Notes: generated by a model not told the origin, from the sequence alone. 64,000 bases of DNA from JBMOMT01 sp049324835 (GCA_049324835.1 JBMOMT010000040.1:239188-303187), one strand, 5' to 3'; positions 35,628-44,094 are shown, counted from the stretch's first letter. Made by a program: numbers and translations.

Positions 35628-36146
35628 CTAACTGCGACTGCGCGAGGCCTCGCGTTCGATCCAGCGATCCAGCAACGCCTTTTTCACCCGCCACTGGCGA
35701 CCCACTTTGAAGGCCGGTATTTCTCCCTCGCGGGCCAGGCGGCGCACGGTCAGCTCGTGCAGGCTGAGGTAGCGGGCCACCTGTTCGATGGTCATGATCT
35801 GATCCGGATCGTCGAAGGGTTTGGCGATAAAATCTTGCGCCCCCATATCCAACGCCCGGCGAATCTCTTCTTCCACCGGAAAACCGCTCATCATGACCAC
35901 GACGGCATCGGGCTGGATCTGTTTGAACTGCTCCAGGGTTTCCACTCCGTCCATGCCCGGCAGCCGCACATCGAGAAAGACCAGATCAAAAGGTTGCCGC
36001 CTGGCCCTTTCCAGCGCCTCGTAACCATCGCGCACAACGACGACTTCTTGAGCGTCACCCAACAACCGTCTGAACAGATTGCCGATCTCTTCCTCGTCGT
36101 CCACGATCAGCACATTGAATGGTTTTTTTTGTTTCTGGTTACTCAC
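35628..36146 (-). CDS. Response regulator fused to an excisionase-type HTH
   Basis: 172 residues. Receiver with DDEEE (16-20), Asp59 in LVFLDVRLPGMDG and Lys109 in IAKPFDD, joined directly to a MerR/HTH_17-like domain (118-163: MTIEQVARYLSLHELTVRRL, then VGRQWRVKKALLDRWI). The receiver's last helix appears replaced by the HTH. The start is GTG at 36146 with GGAGGGAAGG upstream. It is probably a DNA-binding regulator of the downstream kinase operon or other targets. Confidence 0.9.
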   Translation of the reverse strand: MSNQKQKKPFNVLIVDDEEEIGNLFRRLLGDAQEVVVVRDGYEALERARRQPFDLVFLDVRLPGMDGVETLEQFKQIQPDAVVVMMSGFPVEEEIRRALDMGAQDFIAKPFDDPDQIMTIEQVARYLSLHELTVRRLAREGEIPAFKVGRQWRVKKALLDRWIEREASRSRS

Positions 36147-36283
36147 CCTTCCCTCCGTTGTTTCACATGCGTCGAGACCGATACCCAGCCCAGGCTCGAC
36201 ACAGCCTCACCCCCTCATGGGCCGTAAAAAAAACGAACCGCACCGATCGTTTCTCCAGCCTCGCTGGACTGACCGTGCGCTTC

Positions 36284-36312
36284 ATTATACACTATGCTTC
36301 CCCTTTTGTCAA
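36284..36312 (-). promoter_or_regulatory. Consensus promoter of the REC-HTH / REC-GAF-kinase operon
   Basis: Minus strand: TTGACA (36307-36312), 17-bp spacer, TATAAT (36284-36289), a full sigma-70-type consensus. The leader to the GTG at 36146 is about 130 nt. Confidence 0.8.
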
Positions 36313-36375
36313 CACAAAGTATCATAGAATACTATTACGTTTAACAAATTGGCCTCTTCAGTTTTACCCTTCCCT

Positions 36376-37185
36376 TCATTCCTGCCAGCCGATGGCCGCA
36401 CGGATGCGGCGGGCCAATTCGATGAACCCACCGCTGTAGATGAGTTCCTGCGAGCGTGGGCGTGGCAGCGCCACCGGCAGTCGGGCCGTCACCCGGCCCG
36501 GCCGGACGGTCATGACCAGCACCCAATCGGCGAGCAGAATGGCCTCCTGGATGTTGTGTGTCACCATGACCACCGTTTTCTGGCGCGCCTGCCAGATGCG
36601 CAACAGTTCGAGGTTCATGCGTTCGCGGGTGAGAGCATCCAGCGAGCCAAAAGGCTCGTCGAGCAAGAGGATCTCTGGATCGTGGATCAACGAACGGGCG
36701 ATGGCCACTCGCTGGGCCATGCCGCCCGATAACTGGCGAGGATAGTTACGCTCAAAGCCGGCCAGCCCCACCAGGTGGATCAGCTCGCCGGCGCGATGGC
36801 GCGCCTCGTCGCCTTTTACCCCCTGAATCTCTAATGGCAGGGTGATGTTTTGCAGCACCGTACGCCAGGGCATGAGGTTGGCCTTTTGAAAGACGATGCC
36901 GATGTCGTTGCAGGGGCCTTGCAGCGGCCTGCCGCGCAGGTACACCTGGCCGGCGGTGGGGAACAACAAACCGCTCAACACCCGCAGCAACGTCGACTTG
37001 CCGCAGCCCGAAGGGCCCACCACACACACGAACTCACCCTGCTGCACGTCGAGCGAGACATCGTCCAGTGCGCCCAGCCCGCCCGCCGGCGAGGCAAAAA
37101 CCATGCTGATGCCCCCGGCGCGCAAGATCGGGCCTTCAGGCGGTGGAGACGCACGCTGGAGATCGGAAGCGCCAGGCTCGAACAT
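36376..37185 (-). CDS. ABC transporter ATPase of the riboflavin uptake system
   Basis: 269 residues of the nitrate/sulfonate/taurine (SsuB/TauB) ATPase type. Walker A GPSGCGKST, Q-loop VFQKANLMPW, signature LSGGMAQRVAIARS, Walker B ILLLDEPFGSLD, switch His in VTHNIQEA. The start ATG at 37185 is one base after the substrate-binding gene stop (TGAGATG). It is the third gene after the FMN riboswitch and supplies the energy-coupling subunit of RibXY-type uptake. Confidence 0.92.
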   Translation of the reverse strand: MFEPGASDLQRASPPPEGPILRAGGISMVFASPAGGLGALDDVSLDVQQGEFVCVVGPSGCGKSTLLRVLSGLLFPTAGQVYLRGRPLQGPCNDIGIVFQKANLMPWRTVLQNITLPLEIQGVKGDEARHRAGELIHLVGLAGFERNYPRQLSGGMAQRVAIARSLIHDPEILLLDEPFGSLDALTRERMNLELLRIWQARQKTVVMVTHNIQEAILLADWVLVMTVRPGRVTARLPVALPRPRSQELIYSGGFIELARRIRAAIGWQE

Positions 37186-37186
37186 C

Positions 37187-38176
37187 TCAAGGCTCGACGA
37201 TGAAATCGTTGGTATACAATTCGCCGGCCTGCACATCCGTCTGGATCATGTCGATCTGGCGCATGAAGGCCAGCGAGGCTTCCCAGGCCTCCGGCCTGGA
37301 GCGCCCCAACGGGTCGGCGCGCCAAAAAGTGAGCGCCTCTTCCAGCACCGCCCTCTGGAGCGGCGCGCTCCGGTCGTCGATTTCCGGCACGTAGCGCCGG
37401 CAGATGACAAAAGCCGCATCGGGGTCAGCCAGGGTATCTTGCAGGCCCCGCAACGCCGCCCGCACGACGCCCCGCACCAGCTCCGGCTGCTGAGCGATGG
37501 TCTGTTCGTTGGTGATGAGACCGTTCGAGACGAAATCGATGTAATCGGCCACCTCGATGACGCTGACCTGGTAACCTTCCTGGCGCAGTTGAACCGGCTC
37601 GTTCATGGCATAGATCACGGCGGCCGCCACCTGCCCGGCGACCAGGCTTTCCACCTGGGTGTAGCCGATGCTCACCAGGTTCACAGCCTGCGCCTCGATA
37701 CCGGCGCTGTCGAGCAGAGCCTGCCAGCCGATGTAACTGGCCCCGTACAAGCCGGGGATGCCCACGCTCTTGCCCACCAGATCCTGCGGCCCGCTCAGCG
37801 GCTCCAGGGCAGCTACCCCCACCGGAAAGCGACGGTACCAGTTCATCACATAGACCACCGGCAACCCCTGGGCGCGGGCCAGGATCACCTGATCGCCACT
37901 GCCGACGACGAATTGCCGCTCGCCGACGCCCACCAGCTTGAGTAGATCGGTCTCCATGCCATAGTCAAAGACGATCTCCAGACCCTCCTGGGCGAAATAG
38001 CCACGCTCGACAGCCACGTAAAACGGCGCAAACTGGACGTTGGGAATGAAACCCATCGAGAGGGTGATGCTGCGCCGTTCGGGCGTCGGGCCAGATGTGG
38101 GCTCTGGCGTGGCGCATGCGGCCAGCAGCAGAACCAGGACCAGAGCCAGGCCGCCGATCAGCTTCTTGTGCCTCAT
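37187..38176 (-). CDS. ribY: Riboflavin-binding lipoprotein (RibY-like, NMT1 family)
   Basis: 329 residues with lipobox LLLAAC. NMT1/THI5-like fold: SMGFIPNVQFAPFYVAVERGYFAQEGL, then GSGDQVILARAQGLPVVYV. The family usually binds thiamine precursors or sulfonates, but the FMN riboswitch at the head of this operon points to riboflavin, as described for RibY of Chloroflexus aurantiacus. The assignment rests on riboswitch context plus family, not on ligand residues. It is separated from the permease by 4 bp. Confidence 0.88.
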   Translation of the reverse strand: MRHKKLIGGLALVLVLLLAACATPEPTSGPTPERRSITLSMGFIPNVQFAPFYVAVERGYFAQEGLEIVFDYGMETDLLKLVGVGERQFVVGSGDQVILARAQGLPVVYVMNWYRRFPVGVAALEPLSGPQDLVGKSVGIPGLYGASYIGWQALLDSAGIEAQAVNLVSIGYTQVESLVAGQVAAAVIYAMNEPVQLRQEGYQVSVIEVADYIDFVSNGLITNEQTIAQQPELVRGVVRAALRGLQDTLADPDAAFVICRRYVPEIDDRSAPLQRAVLEEALTFWRADPLGRSRPEAWEASLAFMRQIDMIQTDVQAGELYTNDFIVEP

Positions 38177-38180
38177 GGTT

Positions 38181-39023
38181 TTACCTCCTCCATCGCAGGA
38201 GCAAATTCTCCAACAAAACGACAGCCAGATACATCAGCAGGGCAATGTTCACCAGCGTAAAAAGAGCCACGAACATCAAGGGTGTGTCGAAATTGCCCCG
38301 CGCCACGTTGATCAAAAAGCCCAGGCCGCGGTCGGCGGTCACAAACTCACCCACCACCGCGCCGATGACCGATAACGTGACGCTCACCTTGAGCCCACCC
38401 AACAGCACCGGCAACGCCGAGGGCATCTCGAGCAGGGTGAACGTCTGCCAGCGCGAGGCCCTCAGCGAGCGCATGAGGTCTACCAGTTCTGGCTCTACCG
38501 AACGGATGCCAACCATGGTATTGACCAGCATGGGGAAAAAGATGGTCAGCGCGCACACCAGCACTTTGCTCAACAGGCCGGCGCTGAACCAGATGACCAG
38601 CAGCGGCGCCAGGGCCACGATCGGTATCGATTGCGAGGCCACCAGGTAGGGTGAAATGAGCCGCTCCAGCGTGTGCGATTTGGCCAGCAGGTAACCCAAC
38701 ACGGCCGCCGTGGTCAGGCCCAGAGCCAAACCGCCCAGGATCTCGGTCAGCGTGATGCGCGTATGCCACCATAACAAACCATCGGCCAGCACGATGCTCA
38801 GTTTATCGTACACCAGGCCCGGCGAGGGTAAAAAGAACGGCGGGTATCTGCCCAGCCAGACGACCATCTGCCACAGGCCCAGAAACAGAAGCAGCACCAG
38901 CGGCACCAGCAGGTATTCCCATCGCTGGCGTATCCAGTTCACCTGCGCCGCCAGCCAGGCCGCCCGGCGCTGGCGGGTCGCAGCCTGTTCGTTGGTGGTC
39001 TCGGACGTTTCCTCAAAAGACAT
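38181..39023 (-). CDS. ribX: Riboflavin ABC transporter permease (RibX-like)
   Basis: 280 residues, about six membrane helices, with the permease EAA-type loop (VDLMRSLRASRWQTFTLLEMPSALPVLLGGLKVS). It belongs to the SsuC/TauC permease family. The start ATG at 39023 is chosen because the longer frame to 39122 runs through the riboswitch terminator hairpin. First gene of the FMN-riboswitch operon. Confidence 0.92.
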   Translation of the reverse strand: MSFEETSETTNEQAATRQRRAAWLAAQVNWIRQRWEYLLVPLVLLLFLGLWQMVVWLGRYPPFFLPSPGLVYDKLSIVLADGLLWWHTRITLTEILGGLALGLTTAAVLGYLLAKSHTLERLISPYLVASQSIPIVALAPLLVIWFSAGLLSKVLVCALTIFFPMLVNTMVGIRSVEPELVDLMRSLRASRWQTFTLLEMPSALPVLLGGLKVSVTLSVIGAVVGEFVTADRGLGFLINVARGNFDTPLMFVALFTLVNIALLMYLAVVLLENLLLRWRR

Positions 39024-39040
39024 ACGATCCCATCCGGATG

Positions 39041-39076
39041 GTAAACAAAAACCCCGAAAGCGCCTGCCTTCGGGGC
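39041..39076 (-). terminator. Riboswitch expression platform: intrinsic terminator
   Basis: On the minus strand a 10-bp stem (39052-39075, CCCCGAAGGC with GCTTTCGGGG, loop AGGC) is followed by TTTTTGTTT. It lies between the FMN aptamer and the ribX start, so FMN binding should end transcription before the operon. Confidence 0.9.
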
Positions 39077-39138
39077 ACAACTGCACACCATTATCGGGCC
39101 ACCCTGCATCGGATAGACCCAACCGTCACGGTGCGGCA

Positions 39139-39313
39139 ACCTTCTCCCATCCGGACTGTACCGTCGGCCCCGGCATAGACGATGCCGCCATCGTTTGAAC
39201 CGGGTCTGCCTTTCGGCTCGCGGGCTCGGCGCACCGCATGGGCCAGCGCACCCCACCGCCGGTCGGGAATTGACCTGTCACTCGGCTACAGGCCTCACCC
39301 AGCCCCGAAGGTC
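39139..39313 (-). ncRNA. FMN riboswitch (RFN element)
   Basis: Read on the minus strand, all conserved blocks occur in order: CTTCGGGGCTGGGTGA, AATTCCCGACCGGCGGT, AGCCCGCGAGCC, GCCGACGGT and AGTCCGGATGGGAGAAGG. The first and last blocks pair to form P1. An ideal promoter lies just upstream and a terminator just downstream. It controls the ribX-ribY-ATPase operon. Confidence 0.97.
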
Positions 39314-39319
39314 GTGGTT

Positions 39320-39348
39320 ATTATAGGTCGCATCGGCGCTTTTGTCAA
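39320..39348 (-). promoter_or_regulatory. Promoter of the FMN riboswitch operon
   Basis: Minus strand: TTGACA (39343-39348), 17-bp spacer, TATAAT (39320-39325). The aptamer begins within about 10 nt of the expected start site. Confidence 0.85.
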
Positions 39349-39392
39349 CCGCTGCGGAGCCGATCCGGCGTCGATGTGCCCATCACAACGGC

Positions 39393-40634
39393 TCAGTCCT
39401 GAGCGTCTTGCGGCGGTTTGCCCGGCACGGTAGTAGCCACCACCGCCATACCCACACCGTACAGCGCCGCCGCGCCCAGGAACACGCTCGGCAAGCCCCA
39501 ACTGGCCGCCAACCCGGCGCCGATCATCGGCGCCATGGCGTTGGCGGCCGAAACCATGGTGGTATCCACACCATAGACAGCGCCAAAACGATCTTTGGGG
39601 GCCAACGCCGCCAGCAGTGCGCTGACTGCCGCCAGAATGCCGCCCATGGCGGCACCGCTCAGGGTGCGCAGCACCAGCACCTGAGTGGGATGATGTGTGC
39701 GGGCGATCAGGCCCGTCGACACACAGGCCAAAAGGCCACAGATCAGCAGGATGCGCCGGTAGCCGATGCGGTCGCTCACCCGGCCCAGCACCACCGCAGC
39801 CACAGCGCTCGCCGCCGCCGAAAGCCCCTCGATAGAGCCGGTGAGCGAGGCGATCTTGGTTTCTGGCGGCACCATCTCCTGGATGAACAACGGCAGCATG
39901 GGCCCCACGGTGTGCATGCCCATGCGCATCAGCACGCGGATGCCAAACACCGTCATCAAGGCCCGCGTGCGCACTACCAGCAGCAAACCGTCCCACAGAC
40001 GGGGCTTGTGCTGCCCGTCTGCCCGCTCCGGGGGGTTAAACTCTTCGTGCACCAGCGCTCCCACCAGCAGTCCTGCGCCGAACAGCAGCGCGCCGGTGAC
40101 CCAAAACGTGGCGCGATAGCCCACGTGATCGGCGATAAAACCGCCCATCAGCGGCCCCGCTGACGCCCCCAGATAGATGGCCATCTGCAGCACACCCAGC
40201 GCGTAACCCCGGCGCTCCGGCGGCGCACTGCTGGCGACCAGTGTGGTGGCCGCCGGTACGGTGCCGGTGAGCACGCCCTGCACGGCCCGCAGGGCCACCA
40301 ATTGACCGGGGCTGCTGGCAAAACCCATGAGGGCAATGACCACCGAGCCGCCAAACATGGCCCGCATGACCATGATCTTGCGCCCGTAACGGTCGGCCAG
40401 GGAGCCCCAGATCGGCGCGGCCAGGGCCATCGTCACGGCCTGGGCGCTGATGAGCAACCCCGACCAGAACTCGACCTCCTCCAGGCGTGTCACGCCCAAC
40501 TCTTGCACATAGTAGGGCATGAACGGCATGAACACACTAAAGCCCGAGATAGCCAGTAACTCTCCCAGGCCGATGACGATCAGGTTACGCTGCCAGAGTT
40601 TTTCCGGTATCCAATTTTTGCCGTTTTTTTTCAC
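39393..40634 (-). CDS. MFS efflux-type transporter
   Basis: 413 residues, 12 predicted membrane helices. The MFS A-motif is GSLADRYGRKIMV between TM2 and TM3, with a second GRVSDRIGYRR in the other half. The closest style is the DHA1 drug:H+ antiporters (MdtG/TetA-like). The start GTG at 40634 follows GGGGAGG. Substrate unknown. It lies upstream of the riboswitch on the same strand but is separated from it by its own promoter. Confidence 0.88.
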   Translation of the reverse strand: MKKNGKNWIPEKLWQRNLIVIGLGELLAISGFSVFMPFMPYYVQELGVTRLEEVEFWSGLLISAQAVTMALAAPIWGSLADRYGRKIMVMRAMFGGSVVIALMGFASSPGQLVALRAVQGVLTGTVPAATTLVASSAPPERRGYALGVLQMAIYLGASAGPLMGGFIADHVGYRATFWVTGALLFGAGLLVGALVHEEFNPPERADGQHKPRLWDGLLLVVRTRALMTVFGIRVLMRMGMHTVGPMLPLFIQEMVPPETKIASLTGSIEGLSAAASAVAAVVLGRVSDRIGYRRILLICGLLACVSTGLIARTHHPTQVLVLRTLSGAAMGGILAAVSALLAALAPKDRFGAVYGVDTTMVSAANAMAPMIGAGLAASWGLPSVFLGAAALYGVGMAVVATTVPGKPPQDAQD

Positions 40635-40686
40635 CGACTCGTTACCTCCCCGTAACAGCCGACACACCGTTGTGCCAGACTCTCGG

Positions 40687-40716
40687 TTGACAGTTGGCCC
40701 GACTCGGCGGTATAAT
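40687..40716 (+). promoter_or_regulatory. Promoter of the PLP-enzyme gene
   Basis: TTGACA (40687-40692), 18-bp spacer, TATAAT (40711-40716). The leader is about 115 nt before the ATG at 40837. Confidence 0.8.
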
Positions 40717-40836
40717 ATATGTCAGACATCAGACAATCGCCCCGAACAAAAATCCAACCGTCCAGTTAGTGGATCGGTATTCTAACCCAAGGCGGGGACA
40801 ATGTCAACCCCCATCGATCAAGAGGAGAACCCACAC

Positions 40837-42309
40837 ATGATAGACCTGACGATCAACGAAAAGCTTTTGGCCAGAACCGTCCAGCGGGCACGAGAGCGGA
40901 ACATCATCATTCCCACCTTTGCCCAACAACGGAATCCATCACTCGTTCCCCAGGCCATCAAGGCCCGGTTGAAAAACATCGGCCTGTGGGATGTCACGCC
41001 GGCCAATCTGTTTCGCATCACCTGGAAGAATCAACCCGTGGCTCGCGGCGGCGACTTTGGCGGCGTCAATTACATCGAGCTGCCCAAGGCCCTCAGCGGT
41101 GTCGATGCCCGCATCATCGCCCTGGTGGGCAAGTGGTTTCCCACCGGCGCCCACAAGGTGGGCGCGACGTTTGGCTGTCTGGCGCCACGACTGGTCACCG
41201 GTCAGTTCGATCCAACCACCCAGAAAGCAGTATGGCCCTCTACGGGCAACTATTGTCGCGGCGGGGCTTATAACTCGACGTTGCTGGCCTGCGAATCGAT
41301 CGCCATCCTGCCGGAAGAGATGAGCCGCGAGCGCTTTGAATGGCTGGCCACCGTCTCCGGCGAGGTCATCGCCACGCCCGGCTGCGAGAGCAACGTCAAG
41401 GAGATTTTCGACAAGTGTTGGGAGCTGAGAACCGAGCGCGGCGACGATATCGTCATCTTTAACCAGTTCGACGAGTTCGGCAATCACCTGTGGCATTACG
41501 ACGTCACCGGTCACGCCATGCAGGAGGTGTTGGAGCAAGAGATGGCCCCGCGCGATAACTATCGTGGTGTGGTGCTCACCACCGGCTCGGCAGGCACCAT
41601 CGGCTGTGGCGACTATCTGAAAAAGCTCTTTCCCGACTCCAAAGTGGCCGCCAGCGAGGCGCTGCAATGTCCCACACTGATCCTCAACGGCTTTGGCGGC
41701 CACCGCATCGAGGGCATCGGTGATAAACACGTGCCCTGGATTCACAATCTCAAAAACACCGACATGGTCATGGCCATCGACGACGAAGCATGTATGAGCC
41801 TGGTGCGGCTGTTCAACGAGCCGGCCGGACGCGCCTACCTGGTGCGGCAGGGCGTGCCGGAGGCCATGGTGGCCCAATTGGACCTGCTGGGCATTTCGGG
41901 CATCGCCAACGTGCTCTCGGCCATCAAGTTTGCCAAATGGTACGAGCTGGGCGAGCAGGATGTGGTGCTGACGGTGTTGACCGATTCGATGGAGCTTTAC
42001 GGCAGTCGCCTGCGAGAATTGCACCAGGAGCACGGCGACTATACCGAGGTGGACGCCGCCGCCGACTATCACCGCTATCTGTTGGGCTGCACGGTCGATT
42101 ACGTCGAGGAGTTGGGCTACTGGGATCGTAAACGCATTCACAACCTGAAATACTTTACCTGGGTCGAGCAGCAGGGCAAGACCTACGCCGAGATCCAGAC
42201 CCAATGGTACGATGCAGACTATTGGAGCAACATCCACAACCAGGTAGACCAGATCGATGCTTTGATCCGGCAGTTTAACGAAATGACCGGCCTGCTCGAA
42301 ACGTCGTAA
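40837..42309 (+). CDS. PLP-dependent enzyme, fold type II (cysteine synthase/tryptophan synthase beta-like)
   Basis: 490 residues. The fold II Schiff-base Lys is probably in PTGAHKVGATFG (about residue 107). A phosphate-binding Gly-rich loop LTTGSAGTIGCGD occurs at about 247-260, and substrate loops STGNYCRGGAYNS and GVNYIELPKAL are visible. It is longer than OASS (about 320) and differs from TrpB; a C-terminal extension of about 100 residues is rich in aromatic and acidic residues. Start ATG at 40837 with AGAGGAG upstream; an in-frame ATG at 40801 lacks a site. It may be a lyase or beta-replacement enzyme; exact reaction not recognised. Monocistronic. Confidence 0.8.
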   Translation: MIDLTINEKLLARTVQRARERNIIIPTFAQQRNPSLVPQAIKARLKNIGLWDVTPANLFRITWKNQPVARGGDFGGVNYIELPKALSGVDARIIALVGKWFPTGAHKVGATFGCLAPRLVTGQFDPTTQKAVWPSTGNYCRGGAYNSTLLACESIAILPEEMSRERFEWLATVSGEVIATPGCESNVKEIFDKCWELRTERGDDIVIFNQFDEFGNHLWHYDVTGHAMQEVLEQEMAPRDNYRGVVLTTGSAGTIGCGDYLKKLFPDSKVAASEALQCPTLILNGFGGHRIEGIGDKHVPWIHNLKNTDMVMAIDDEACMSLVRLFNEPAGRAYLVRQGVPEAMVAQLDLLGISGIANVLSAIKFAKWYELGEQDVVLTVLTDSMELYGSRLRELHQEHGDYTEVDAAADYHRYLLGCTVDYVEELGYWDRKRIHNLKYFTWVEQQGKTYAEIQTQWYDADYWSNIHNQVDQIDALIRQFNEMTGLLETS

Positions 42310-42330
42310 CCCAACAGGACAGGCAACGCC

Positions 42331-42365
42331 AGGCACGTCCGATCCGGGCGTGCCTCTTTCTTTGA
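42331..42365 (+). terminator. Terminator after the PLP-enzyme gene
   Basis: Stem AGGCACG (42331-42337) with CGTGCCT (42349-42355), followed by CTTTCTTT. Confidence 0.75.
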
Positions 42366-42390
42366 CCGTTTCTGCCTGTCGTGGTATACT
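42362..42390 (+). promoter_or_regulatory. Promoter of the HNH-pspA pair
   Basis: TTGACC (42362-42367), 17-bp spacer, TATACT (42385-42390). It overlaps the tail of the preceding terminator. Confidence 0.65.
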
Positions 42391-42446
42391 TGGCCTGCCT
42401 GGGCCAACGGCAAACGGGGGAGGAACAACGTCGCAGGAGGGCGGCC

Positions 42447-42950
42447 TTGAACGAACCGGTCCTGGTCCTCAACCTGAACTTTGAACCGTTGAACGTCTGT
42501 TCGCTCAAGCGCGCCATGTGTCTGGTCGTGCAAGGCAAAGCCCGAGTGTTACAGAATGGACGCGGTTACGTGCAGACGCCCTCTCGCACCCTGCCTCGTC
42601 CCTCGGTCATCCGCCTGTCGAGCCTGATTCAACGTCCGCGGCCTCGGGTCAAGCTGGCCAAAAAGGAGATCTTGCGCCGTGACGACTATCGCTGCCAGTA
42701 TTGTGGGCAGCGCTCCTCGCGGTTGACCATCGATCACATTGTGCCTCGTCGGTTGGGCGGTGAGTATCGCTGGGAGAATGTCGTTTCGGCCTGCCCACAG
42801 TGTAATCATAAAAAGGGAAGCAAGCCTCTGGAGGCAGCCTCTATGACCCTCCTCCGCCAGCCCCGCGAACCGGCCCCTACAGCGCTTTACCTCTTTGGCT
42901 CTTACCTCGAGACCAATGACGACTGGCAGCAGTTTCTCGAAGGCTGGTAA
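42447..42950 (+). CDS. HNH endonuclease-domain protein
   Basis: 167 residues. The start is TTG at 42447 with AGGAGG (42435-42440) at ideal spacing; the N-terminus NEPVLVLNLNFEPLNVCSLKRAM is the conserved start of this family. The HNH core is CQYCGQ, LTIDHIVPRRLGG, WENVVSACPQCNHKKGSK: zinc-binding CxxC pairs and the catalytic Asp-His. These stand-alone HNH proteins are widespread in Chloroflexota, Cyanobacteria and Actinobacteria, with unknown role. pspA follows 19 bp downstream. Confidence 0.92.
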   Translation: MNEPVLVLNLNFEPLNVCSLKRAMCLVVQGKARVLQNGRGYVQTPSRTLPRPSVIRLSSLIQRPRPRVKLAKKEILRRDDYRCQYCGQRSSRLTIDHIVPRRLGGEYRWENVVSACPQCNHKKGSKPLEAASMTLLRQPREPAPTALYLFGSYLETNDDWQQFLEGW

Positions 42951-42969
42951 CTACACAGGGAGAAATAGC

Positions 42970-43782
42970 ATGGCCTCTTATTGGCAAGAGTTGATGGAAA
43001 AAATCAGCACGCGTTTGCATGCCATCGTGGATCGGGCGTTGGAGAGCAGTTCCGTGGCGCTTTACGATCAATCTCTGCGCGACATGGAAGCCTATATCGC
43101 CCATGTGGAAGAGGCCGCCGTGAGCATGAAGGCCGCCGCCGAGGGCAACAAACGCCACCTGAACCGGTTCCAATCCGAAGCCCAAATCTTGGACTCGCGG
43201 CTCGGCCAGTTGCAAGACGGCGGGCAGAGCGAAGAGAGGCTGCGGGTGCAGCAGGCGCTGCATGGCAAGCAGCAGCAGATCGCCGAAACGCAGGCCCAGA
43301 TCACACGGCAGGAAGAGCAACACGTCGCCCTGGCTCACAACTGGCAGATGCTACAGGGACGGTTGCGCGTGCTCCAGGCCGAGCGCAGCTCGGTGGAGGC
43401 GTTGGTGGCCAGAGCCAGGGCAGAACAGGCCATCCGCAGCATCGAGTACACGTTGGGCAGTCTGGCCAGTCTGGGCGATAGCTCCGAGCTGGGGGCCATG
43501 GCCGGTCACATCATGCAACGACTGGATGAGGCCGAGGCCCGCCTGACTCTGGTAAAGATGGATGCAGAGGTCGCCCAGGCCGCCGCGGCTCTGGAAGCGG
43601 CCCAGGCCGAGCAGCAGCTCATGGAGCGCCGTCGACGGCTGGGGCTGGTGCAGCAACCCCCCGCCGCCGCGCCCGATCCGGCCAGCAGCGCGCCTCCGTC
43701 AGAAACCACCCCTGTAACGGAGACGCCATCGGAAGACGCTTGCCCACCGACGGAAGAGCCAACAGCGCCAGGCGACAGGTGA
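42970..43782 (+). CDS. pspA: PspA/IM30-family membrane-remodelling protein
   Basis: 270 residues, almost wholly helical coiled coil: MASYWQELMEKISTRLHAIVDRALE at the N-terminus (amphipathic membrane-binding helix), long Gln/Glu/Ala heptads to about residue 220, then a Pro/Ala/Thr-rich tail of about 45 residues. ESCRT-III-like PspA/Vipp1 proteins protect or remodel membranes under stress. The disordered tail is longer than usual. No pspBC or liaFSR neighbours are seen. Confidence 0.88.
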   Translation: MASYWQELMEKISTRLHAIVDRALESSSVALYDQSLRDMEAYIAHVEEAAVSMKAAAEGNKRHLNRFQSEAQILDSRLGQLQDGGQSEERLRVQQALHGKQQQIAETQAQITRQEEQHVALAHNWQMLQGRLRVLQAERSSVEALVARARAEQAIRSIEYTLGSLASLGDSSELGAMAGHIMQRLDEAEARLTLVKMDAEVAQAAAALEAAQAEQQLMERRRRLGLVQQPPAAAPDPASSAPPSETTPVTETPSEDACPPTEEPTAPGDR

Positions 43783-43794
43783 CGACCCACCAGG

Positions 43795-44094
43795 CTATTT
43801 CCCCAGGCGGATCCACAAATCTAAAATGCGGCGTAGATTAGAGGCGTCGATGGCGCTGTCGGAGGCCCCTTCCGGCAGTGGCAGGCATCGGTCGAGTTGA
43901 TCGTGTAACAGCGTCAATCCCACCTGGTCTAACGCCGAGCGCGCCGCCAGCAACTGGGTGACGATCTCGTGACATGCCCGCTGCTCGATGATCATACGCT
44001 GCAGGCCGCGCACCTGGCCTTCTATTCGCTTCAAGCGGTTGAGCAGGTCCTCCTCAGCGGCGACCATTTCACTCGCCGTTCCGTTATCGACCAT
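43795..44094 (-). CDS. CsoR/FrmR-family (DUF156) metal- or thiol-responsive repressor
   Basis: 99 residues, all-helical DUF156 fold: LLNRLKRIEGQVRGLQRMIIEQRACHEIVTQLLAARSAL. Cys41 and Cys70 have the 29-residue spacing of Cys36/Cys65 in CsoR, but the intervening His position is Gln66 (His64 lies nearby), so Cu(I) sensing is uncertain; a thiol/persulfide role like CstR is possible. The start overlaps the preceding gene by 11 bp. Candidate operators are in the divergent promoter region at 44712-44746. Confidence 0.87.
   Translation of the reverse strand: MVDNGTASEMVAAEEDLLNRLKRIEGQVRGLQRMIIEQRACHEIVTQLLAARSALDQVGLTLLHDQLDRCLPLPEGASDSAIDASNLRRILDLWIRLGK

Noticed and set aside
38181..39122. Longer permease start at 39122
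   Set aside because: The added 33 residues would be translated from the riboswitch terminator region; ATG 39023 fits the family.
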